Source of the DNA: Loxodes magnus
Taxonomy: Eukaryota > Ciliophora > Karyorelictea > Loxodida > Loxodidae
Assembly: GCA_946699065.1 (NCBI GenBank)
Contig: CAMPDV010000372.1
Span: 124,001-188,000 of the forward strand
DNA: 64,000 bases
Direction of reading: 5' to 3'
Positions 56,536-64,000 of this stretch are shown here, in pieces; the stretch's first letter is position 1; every line of letters begins with the position of its first letter. The notes under the pieces are model-generated. The model was not told the DNA's origin. It searched no databases and saw nothing but the letters and a program-made list of their open reading frames with translations. Made by a program: the position numbers and the translations under genes.

Positions 56536-57000
56536 TTAGTTTTTTTTTTAAATATTAATGCTAAACTTAATAACCAACAGATTTTTATTCCACAATATCT
56601 TGCGAAGCTAAAATCAGAAAAGTAAAGAATATAAGTTTAAACCCAGGCTTAATAGTAACTGTATGCATTAAAATAGTACAAGCTACTAAACTATCCTCCA
56701 AACAGGAAAATAAAATAAAATGTGTAATCTTATAATCTTCTATATATAAGAAGAAGGTATCACTGTATTCATCATAATAGTACTATTACATTTTTGTATC
56801 CGTATTTATCTAGAAATATCAGAAAGTTCTAGAAAACTATTATTAACGTAAAAAGAGTGCTAGCAATATTTAAAATTATCAATCTTATGATTTTGCATCA
56901 GCTATTGCTTTATATGATATAGTATATATTTCAGAGGTAGTAGGATTAAGATTTATCATTATAATTTACCAATGTAATAGAAAAAGGAATAATAGGCAAA
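56536..57000. other. no gene recognised
   Basis: Mixed A/T-rich sequence between F3 copy 6 and a gag element. No motif found. Confidence 0.4.
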
Positions 57001-57002
57001 AG

Positions 57003-57560
57003 ATGAAAGGAATACGCAAAGGCTTTCTTGCTTCCAAAAATAAGGGTAAATGATATCTAAATCTATAGAACAAAGTAAAAACCGCAATAGGGTTACCTAC
57101 CAAATTGAAGCTCCATCCGCTGATGTGAAGTTTAGGAAATAGGATAAATTACCTCATTCTTGGAAGCCTCTGATTTTACTACTGAGCAATAAATAAGCTA
57201 TGATTAGCTGATTTATGTGATGCAAGACCTCAAGGAAGAGATCTAAAAGCTAAAGAAAAATTACAAAGAGCTTATGGAAGGACTAGAACTAGCAGAATTA
57301 ATTGAATCAAGACTAACATCCCAGGAGAGAGATTTTAGCACCTTTTGAAGTATATCACAAGATAAGTGTAATAAATTTTAAAGCTACTAGCAGAAGAATA
57401 AAGAACTTGGAAACATAACTTAAGAATGCAAGAAAATTAATAAAAATTTAAAATTAAATCGACAAAAAAGATATAGAAGCAACTCAATAATACCATGAAG
57501 CAAAATGAAAATAGAGCGTCACTAACCTCAGCTCTCAATATTGATTTCGAGTTATTGGGG
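57003..57560 (+). pseudogene. gag-like ORF1 fragment
   Basis: MKGIRKGFLASKNKGK matches the MSGF...APKK start. After a frameshift come FLEASDFTTEQQISYDQLIY, coiled coil LKEEIQKLKKNYKELMEGLE, and SQERDFSTF-UGA-SISQDK, with TGA at the same site as the 20858 and 38617 copies. A Lys/Asn/Gln region follows. No zinc knuckle remains; the copy is cut at ~57560, where an F6 repeat begins. Confidence 0.7.
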
Positions 57561-57715
57561 CAATCTTTCTTCCCATTTGAGAGAACCCTTTAATAAGTTA
57601 GGCATATCTCCCAAAGCTCGACTACCTTTATTATGGTGACAACTCTTACAAGATTACTCATAATACTGTCTACACTGTACCAGATTACCTGCTAGACTGT
57701 CAAAAATTTAGAATC
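57560..57715 (+). repeat. F6 short repeat, copy 2 (partial, eroded)
   Basis: Matches the distal part of F6: ACAACTCTTACAAGATTACTC, then TACTGTCTACACTGTACCAGATTACCTGCTAGACTG against GCAGTCTACACTGCAGTGGATTACCTACTCGGCTAACT. The hairpin is imperfect. Confidence 0.5.
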
Positions 57716-58212
57716 CATTTTTTACAACTATATATAATATTTTAAGCAGAGATACTAAACTTACTATAAGCACTAAAATTTAAAAAATAAAAGCATGAAG
57801 AAACTAAAAAATATTATTTAAGTTACTCTATTCGAATAGATTTAAGAAGCCTTCTTATTTTAAGCAAACGAATATAGAAAAAATAAATCGCTGCTATAGC
57901 AATTTAAGAAGTTAAATTATTAAGTTAATAAGAGAAAATCTTTGTTAAGGCTTAAAGTATAAAAAAGATAAACTAGTTATAATTAATTAATTCAAAATTT
58001 TCAATATACATGAATATTAATAAATGGTAGTGATATAGACAGGACTTTTTTTATTTATATGAGATTGGAAAGAAACTAAACTACTTTATAGTGATACAAA
58101 TAGAGTACTTGAAATTTAAAATATAATTAAAATGCTAATTTAAGAACTAAACTTTCTTTTCAATTGATTTAATAAAATAGTATAATTAAATAAATAATGT
58201 ATAATTTTTTAT
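57716..58212. other. AT-rich stretch
   Basis: No gene or repeat recognised. Confidence 0.5.
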
Positions 58213-58612
58213 TAATGATAACAAACTTAGTACCTCATTGATGTTCAGCTCTTTCAATATTAATATTAAAAAAAGTGTTCTCATACTTCTTGTTTCCCTT
58301 ATATCTGTCTAGTAATCACATCAGCTTCTCCAAATGAGGAATCTGCTTATTAAAAATTATTATTGAGGCTTAACTAAATGATCCAATCTTCTTGAATAAG
58401 ATCTAAATAAGAATTAGTTATTAAGTCATTATTATGTTCATCTGTCAAACGTTCATACTGCCAGCGAGAACCCTCAGCCAAGTTAGGTTTGTCTCTTACG
58501 ATCTTATCCATTCTTCCCAGAAATGGCATTTAATGCGAGATTATTCGGAATGCAGTATGCACTCCACCAAATAACCTATTAGTTCTTTTGACCTTGCCGT
58601 CATCAATATTTT
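58213..58612 (-). repeat. F4 SINE-like element, copy 2
   Basis: About 97% identical to copy 1 over the body. The terminal hairpin is eroded (GAGCTGAACATCAATGAGGTACTAAG) with loss of the GCTCTATAAT arm. The start ATATTGATGACGGC is the same as in copy 1. The high identity of the body indicates recent mobility. Confidence 0.83.
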
Positions 58613-59030
58613 ATAACATATAGCTTTATTTGATTTATACTTAAAAGTTTCAGATAATCAAATTTAAAATATAAATTGCTATCCTTTTTAACAAATTTAA
58701 TCAATCCCAATATTTAATCATTTTAAGGATTTTTCTACTTTCGACAGTATATAAAAATAAGAAGGTATAATTTAGTTAGATTATTTAATAACAATTAAAA
58801 AATTTTCACTTATAATGACACTATTATTTCTAAATTTATCGTATAGTTCTGAAGAAAAATAAAAGATCTTAATGAAATTTAATTTTGATAAAACTTTGCT
58901 TTTATAAGTAATTTAAAAAAGAAAGAACATAGATCGTAAAATAATAATAAACAGACAAAATTAAAGCACTTAAATTATGTAGTTAAGAAATATTTGAATA
59001 TTGCTACTTGTATAAAATTAAAAATAGAAT
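58613..59030. other. AT-rich stretch
   Basis: No gene or repeat recognised. Confidence 0.5.
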
Positions 59031-59032
59031 TT

Positions 59033-60420
59033 TCAATAAAATTATTCAGTCATTTTTACTTCCAATTTTTGTGTTTATCTAATCTTCTCTTTTTACAAAA
59101 GTTAATCTTGATAGGGTTGAACTTATTAAAGACTTTTTTAAGTATTAATTATTTTCTCCAAACTTATAACTAATTATTGTATTAAATCATCCATGCTAGG
59201 TATATTCTCATCAAAGTCATTTTTTTCGGTAAATTTTTATTTTAAATACTTATAAATTTCCTCTTCATTTTTATTTTCTTTAGCGAATTCTTCAAATTCA
59301 AATAAAGCTTTGAAGGGAGTGTTCGTTCTCCTGATATTATATTTCTCAATTAATTTGAATATTCTTAATTCATCATCAGTATCAGAAACTTTTATCTCTG
59401 TTATATTCTTATTCGGAACGTTTTTAGATCCTTTTATCTCTTTTTCCTTCTATATAAATCTTGAAATTATTGAAGTATTATAAAAACACAAGTTATTAGT
59501 AAAATAATTATCATAAGAAATCCGGATGGTAAAAGTGCCTTTTCTTCAAACATATTTTCAATGGTACATCTGTGTATTCAAACGAAGTGGCATTATTTGT
59601 CTTTCCATATTGCATTAAAATTGCAATCTTCCTTGTCATTAAGACTTTCCTCATTGTTGCATTTGAATCACATATAAAATCTCCTATTAAGGCGGAATTT
59701 TTACATCACGTTTTTAGGCATTTCTCTTTCTTTTCTTAAACTAAGCTTTCGGTACAATTTCCTTCACTAAAATCGCAAACATAAGTATTACAAACTTTAT
59801 CACAATAAAAATCCCCTATCCATTAATATATGCAACCACTTTATTCACACTAAGTAAACTCCCCTAATAATTATTTACAATCTCCCTTATCAAACTTACA
59901 CTAATTTGTAAAGTAGACAACTCACATTTGCTTTCTCCAATTCATTAAAATTAACAAATTTATGAACAATCAGAGTAATCTTCTAAGTCAAAATTGCATT
60001 CTAGAATGTTGCAAGAGAAATCACATTGCTTATCTCAAATTTATTCTTTCAAGCTACTCTTTGATCTGCTTAATCATAGTCTATTATCTATATTTCATTT
60101 TTTTATTTGCAATCTCCTCCATCATAATCACATTCAGGTAAATTGCATTCTTCATCACAAATTCCATCCTAAACTAATTTTCAATAGCATTATTTTCATC
60201 CACATTATGCATTCTAACAGTCTGGAAAATCAAATTAGCATTCCTTATTTCTACATTCTTCATTACAAACTCCATTTAATCTAAGTTCAGTACTACATGA
60301 GCAGTTATCTTTATTTTAAACGTGCTTTCAACAATCTTCTCCATCAAAACTACAGTTAGTCATATAACAATATAACTTTAATTTTTTAACAGTGGATAGA
60401 TTTCCTAAAAAACAAACCAT
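59033..60420 (-). pseudogene. LNR (Notch-repeat) single-pass membrane protein, frameshifted
   Basis: On -, tandem Lin-12/Notch repeats follow ATG 60420: MTNCSFDGEDC-UGA-KHV, LRLNGVCNEECRNKECQFD, LVQDGICDEECNLPECDYDG-GDC, DKQCDFSCNILECNFDLEDY, CKFDKGDCKQ, and FYCDKVCNTYVCDFSEGNC. These have the Cys spacing and DGGDC calcium-site pattern of LNRs. A membrane span (GFLMIIILLITCVFIILQ, ~59510) with a basic stop-transfer YRRKK follows. An acidic cytoplasmic tail (ELRIFKLIEKYNIRR, FTEKNDFDENIPSMDDL) runs to TGA 59035-59033. It is a surface protein of unknown role. Several Trp are TGA. Four single-base losses (near 60100, 59905, 59655, 59445) break the frame, at least three in A/T runs. They may be sequencing errors, decay or very short introns. 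No signal peptide was seen, so an upstream exon may be missing. Confidence 0.8.
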
Positions 60421-60601
60421 GTATATTTAAATTAAAAGACTTAAAGTTTATAACTAAAGTTATGTAGACGAAATTTATAAAAATGAGCCAAAATAAATTT
60501 CTAAGTATAGTTAAAAAATTAGGTATCTATCATAAATAATACATCCATGATTAATAAAAGAAGCCAACTCTATTCCTAATAAAAGTCTAATAATATTCAA
60601 G

Positions 60602-61045
60602 CTTTACCTGGTCTCTTTGTTCATATTTTGATTCTTTTCTTCGTTTTTCAAATAAAATTGGTTAGCTTTTTTCTTTAGTTTCTTGTGAGTGATTCAAAAA
60701 GCAGGAGTTAGAAGAAGTTAGAGGATAATCTGATACTTGTGACAAATGCTACAATCGAGTTAAGTGATTCTAGATAAAAAATTATTTCTGATCTCAGTTA
60801 TGTCTTTACTTTTTTTCAAATTCTCAAGCAAATAAACGAAATATAAAGATAGGATAATTCTGAGACCTAACTTCAGTGCTTTCTAGGCAGACTCTCGTAC
60901 CGATAGAAAAAGCCCTCAAATAAGTAAGGCTTATAAATAAAGGGCATGTCCTTACTTATTTGTGGTGGCATCTGATACAAGAGTATTTGTAATGCAGTCT
61001 ACACTGCAGTGGATTACCTACTCGGCTAACTAGAGCCCAACATCC
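60602..61045 (+). repeat. F6 short repeat, copy 3
   Basis: Starts GCTTTACCTGGTCTCTTTG. It contains a 13-bp perfect stem CAAATAAGTAAGG...CCTTACTTATTTG (60916-60961) and the GCAGT-CTAC-ACTGC hairpin, and ends GGATTACCTACTCGGCTAACTAGAGCCC. It lies in inverted orientation to copy 4 across the F1 element at 61318. Confidence 0.75.
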
Positions 61046-61346
61046 ATTTAAAAAAGGAATATAATAAGTCTCGAGAAAAGAGTAAAATAGAACTTTAAAA
61101 TGATAAAAAATAAGCTATCAAATTATCTTTGGCTATTTTAATGAAAAAGGGATTTTTTTAGTTTTTTTAATTTTACTTATTCTTCACTAATAATTAAAAA
61201 ATATAAATCTTATACTTCTTTCTCAAAAATATACCTAAATTTAATTATTTAAAATACTCAGACTATAAATCATAAAATTTGATAATTTATTATATATATA
61301 TTTTTTAAAACCGCCATAGTTGTTCGAAGGTGAACAACAAGGTCAT

Positions 61347-61408
61347 CTTCATCAGAGGTTGGGGAAGTTAAGTACCCATAATCGACTTTATGTCTTCCTC
61401 TGCTTTGG
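61347..61408 (+). ncRNA. three-way-junction module 1 of F1 copy 3
   Basis: P1 CAGAGG/CCTCTG, P2 GGG/CCC, P3 GAC/GTC, ATAATCG core and CTTCATC/GCTTTGG flanks. Confidence 0.6.
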
Positions 61409-61501
61409 TTTGACCTCGAGACATAAGATTCTTAGACCTTCGACACTGGCTTGGCTTCGTTTATTTTTAATTCTGGAACGAAAAAGAAATAATATTGCGA
61501 G

Positions 61502-61561
61502 CTTCATCAGAGGTGGGGAATTTAAGTACCCATAATTGACACATGTCGTCCTCTTCTTTGG
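61502..61561 (+). ncRNA. three-way-junction module 2 of F1 copy 3
   Basis: P1 CAGAGG with CCTCTT (one pair weakened), P2 GGG/CCC, P3 GAC/GTC, ATAATTG core. The GCTTTGG flank is TCTTTGG here. Confidence 0.55.
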
Positions 61562-61814
61562 TGATGCAATGAGACACAATCCTGCCATGTCCTTGGACCT
61601 CCAGCAAGTATTAAAGATATCGATTATTCTGAAATTATATCAGTATTGAACATTTTTATCAGTACTGAATAATTATACCAATATTGAACAAGGTTTACCA
61701 GTATCTGATAATTTTATCAGTAAGAAACATTCTTGTCAGTATGAAACATTTTTTTTTAAAGAACTGCGCACCAAAGAGAATGCTACGCACTCTATAATCA
61801 AATTTTTTATTTAT

Positions 61815-62325
61815 ATGAAATTGAAAAATGGAAAATGTGCTTTAGTCAGCCAAATAAATATCCGGTGTAGTGTGAGGTGCATTACGGTGCTCTCATAATA
61901 AATATCACCATGGTTAAGTAAGGACGTGTTTTTGTGGGATAAACATTACTTTTTCGAGGATTATCTCTAGTGGTATGAGAATCTTACTAAAGGTTCAGCA
62001 TCAATGCTTGGAATAATGGGCACTGAAATCTATCTTAGAGTTCTTTTGACTTCACATGTCTTTAATATAGGGGAATGGGAAAATAACTAAAGATATAGCT
62101 GTGGCCAACTGTAATTTTTATTTAGAAGAATTTATTTGACCGTGCTGGTTAGCACAAGAATTGGTACTCATCTAATCCCTTCTAACTCCAGCTTTCTTTA
62201 AGAATTTACAGAATACAAAGAAGAAGGTAATCAATTTTTATTCTTAAAACGGAGATAAGAAGAAAATATGATTCAACGAAGGAAAAATAAATCAAAAAAA
62301 TGTGGATCAAAGAGACTAGGTGAAG
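61815..62325 (-). repeat. F6 short repeat, copy 4
   Basis: Inverted relative to copy 3. The distal hairpin is eroded (GTAGTGTGAGGTGC) and the 13-bp stem is largely lost. The end GCTTCACCTAGTCTCTTTG is conserved. It begins directly after the F1 copy 3 tail with the same AAAATGGA junction as at 34745. Confidence 0.7.
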
Positions 62326-62985
62326 CTAGAATCATTCTAGACTATTTCAAACAATAAATTTGGTTTTTTAATTAAATCGTAGTAATCATTATAACGATAA
62401 CATCACACTAATTTTCTTCATTTATTTCAATGCTTAAAAAATTTCGGAAATGATCCAAACTGGACAGCTACTTTACCTTTGGAATTTCTTTAACCAATTC
62501 TTCAAATTTCTTTAACGGTAAAAAGTTAAAAATCTTGCAAATATAAGAATAGACAGATTTTAATTTTTAATGCTATCTTATATTTATCTATTTTTCAACA
62601 AATAAATCGATTTATTATTTGGTTTTTTAGAACGTGTTGAAAAATTGTAATGCTGATATATCGTAAACATAAATGAAAAAACGTAAAAAAAATTGAAAAC
62701 TTAATAATAATCTTCCAGTAGTTAGATAAAACTATTACTCTATAAACTTTAATATAAAAAAGCTTTAAATTTTATTAGGTTTATACTTTATTTGATATCA
62801 TTTATCGAACATATTTTTTATGGGCTTATGTTTATATTTATGTCAACTCAGAAATTAAAATTTCTAAAATAATATTTATAAAAAAGAAATTAATTAATTA
62901 ACGTAGTAGCAACATAATTAGCATCACTACGATTAAGAAAGAAAGTATATTTTTATATAAAAAATACTTAGTTATGCTTTTAGCT
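62326..62985. other. AT-rich stretch
   Basis: No gene or repeat recognised. Confidence 0.5.
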
Positions 62986-62987
62986 TC

Positions 62988-63400
62988 ACCTGGTTTCTTT
63001 AATTAAATTTTTTTCTCTCCGTTTTTGAAATCTAAATTGGGTATCTTCTTTCAAAAAATTCTTTTGTTTCTTTCTAAAAACTTTAATTAGAAGGGATTAG
63101 AGATATTCCGATAATTGTGAAAAATATCACAGTCGAGTTTAATCCTTCTAAATAAAAAATATATCTTATCTATTCACATCTTTAGGCTTTTTCAATTCCA
63201 GTCCAGTAATGTAACATGAAGAAAGGAAACACCGAGACCATTACTTTAGTGACTCTTATCATACTCATATCGCTAGAGAGAAGCAACGAACAAGTAAGGC
63301 TTATCATACAAAGAATCCATCCTTACTTATTCGTGATGGCATCTATTACAAGAATACTTTCAATGCAGTCTACATCTTTAAAATTTAAATTAGCACTAAT
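62988..63400 (+). repeat. F6 short repeat, copy 5
   Basis: Starts GCTTCACCTGGTTTCTTTA. The long stem is CGAACAAGTAAGG...CCTTACTTATTCG (63284-63330), in which one A-T pair of copy 3 is replaced by G-C on both arms. The distal hairpin is truncated (GCAGTCTACATC). The 80-codon frame across it is not a gene. Confidence 0.7.
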
Positions 63401-64000
63401 AAAAAAATTATTAGTATACTTAGATTTATTTAAAATAAAGGTAATATCCTCACAATAGCAAGACATTTTATGATTAAATAGTTATAAATATTTCTTAGAA
63501 AAAAGTTAAAAATAAAAAGACTTAAAAATTTATTTTTTCTAGTTGAATTTTTAAAAAAATTAGAAAAAAAAGATACAAAAAATCAATTTTTAATGAGGAT
63601 ATTACTAATAATTACACAATAAACGTCCGAAATAATTTTAGCGAGATTATTGTATATCAAAATCAAAATTTATTGATTGCTCTTTTATTATCATCCTCTA
63701 AAAAAATGAAATCTATGTTCTTTTTTTTCGAAAAGAAGCCTCCCATTTAAGAGAGCTAATGAGGAATTAATCATTTCTAAGTTATTAATAAACCACACAG
63801 TTTTTTAAATTTCGTATTATTAGGAATTAAAGGTTTTTAGATAGAACTAAATAAAAAAATGTACGTAATTGTGTATTCTATCACTATGTCATAATTTAAA
63901 TAGGCTAAATAGCATAATTTATAAAATAAAAGTTAGATTTAGTAACTACTTATGTAAACAATATTCATACTACTCGATTAAAATTTTACATCAATAAATT
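63401..64000. other. AT-rich stretch to window end
   Basis: No gene or repeat recognised. Confidence 0.5.

Larger units (their letters stand above)
61318..61812 (+). repeat. F1 SINE-like element, copy 3
   Basis: 5' TGTTCGAAGGTGAACA hairpin, modules at 61347-61408 and 61502-61561, and a CAGTATTGAAC / TATCAGTA-rich spacer. The 3' hairpin is AAAGAACTGCGCACCAAAGAG...ATGCTACGCACTCTATAATC, followed by a T-rich tail. An insertion near 61455 disrupts the frame that looks open in copies 1 and 2, supporting a non-coding element. Flanked by inverted F6 copies. Confidence 0.87.

Noticed and set aside
1-64000. Assignment to Tetrahymena or Paramecium, where TGA is only a stop
   Set aside because: An intact gene with six internal TGA and shared TGA in diverged elements argue against a TGA-stop-only code. 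Species identity cannot be fixed from this window.
1-64000. CRISPR arrays, telomere repeats, rRNA and tRNA genes
   Set aside because: None seen: no regularly spaced identical repeats, no telomeric runs and no tRNA-like folds with both boxes.

Overview
Organism and code. The window is about three-quarters A+T, has no rRNA or tRNA that I can see, and reads as ciliate nuclear DNA. Every reading frame with recognisable protein content uses TAA and TAG as sense codons (glutamine). The same frames also contain in-frame TGA where tryptophan is expected. A complete 340-residue glycosyltransferase (51838-52860) has six internal TGA codons. Diverged retroelement copies share TGA at the same positions, and TGA aligns with TGG in homologous zinc knuckles. 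TGA also seems to end genes. This fits a UAR=Gln, UGA=Trp/stop code such as that of karyorelict ciliates (NCBI table 27); that assignment is inference. With no unambiguous stop codon, open frames alone prove nothing, so gene calls rest on motifs, composition and frame continuity.

Layout. (1) 1-6.7 kb: three CCHC gag-like ORF1 copies on +, one short repeat and an RT-bearing LINE fragment on -. (2) 7.8-16.5 kb: SINE ends, then a near-complete APE-type non-LTR retrotransposon on - (ORF1, endonuclease, RT, C-terminal zinc motif), head-to-head with another gag ORF on +. (3) 16.5-22.4 kb: uncertain ORFs, a broken GNAT acetyltransferase (-), and a gag element with a structured 3' end. (4) 23.6-36 kb: SINE-like elements, two more LINE fragments, one gag ORF with two Trp/UGA codons in its zinc knuckle, and long A/T-only stretches. 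(5) 36.9-45.4 kb: an FkbM-type methyltransferase (+), an unassigned gene (-) abutted by gag insertions, SINEs, and an intact 472-codon unassigned gene (-). (6) 45.9-57.7 kb: SINEs, seven gag copies on both strands and the intact glycosyltransferase. (7) 57.7-64 kb: SINEs, a Notch-repeat (LNR) single-pass membrane protein (-) and inverted copies of another short repeat.

How it fits together. The most striking structure is a set of short non-coding elements with unrelated bodies (called F1, F3, F4, F5, F7 here). They end in the same stem-loop followed by CTATAAT and a TTTA-rich tail, the layout expected of SINEs mobilised in trans by a LINE reverse transcriptase. Three of the bodies share a three-way-junction RNA module supported by compensatory base changes. 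At least a dozen ORF1-only gag elements carry their own structured 3' ends and greatly outnumber complete LINEs.

Host genes. GNAT, FkbM and LNR frames are broken almost only by single-base losses, several in A/T runs. These could be real decay or uncorrected long-read errors; the glycosyltransferase and the 43934-45352 gene have no breaks.
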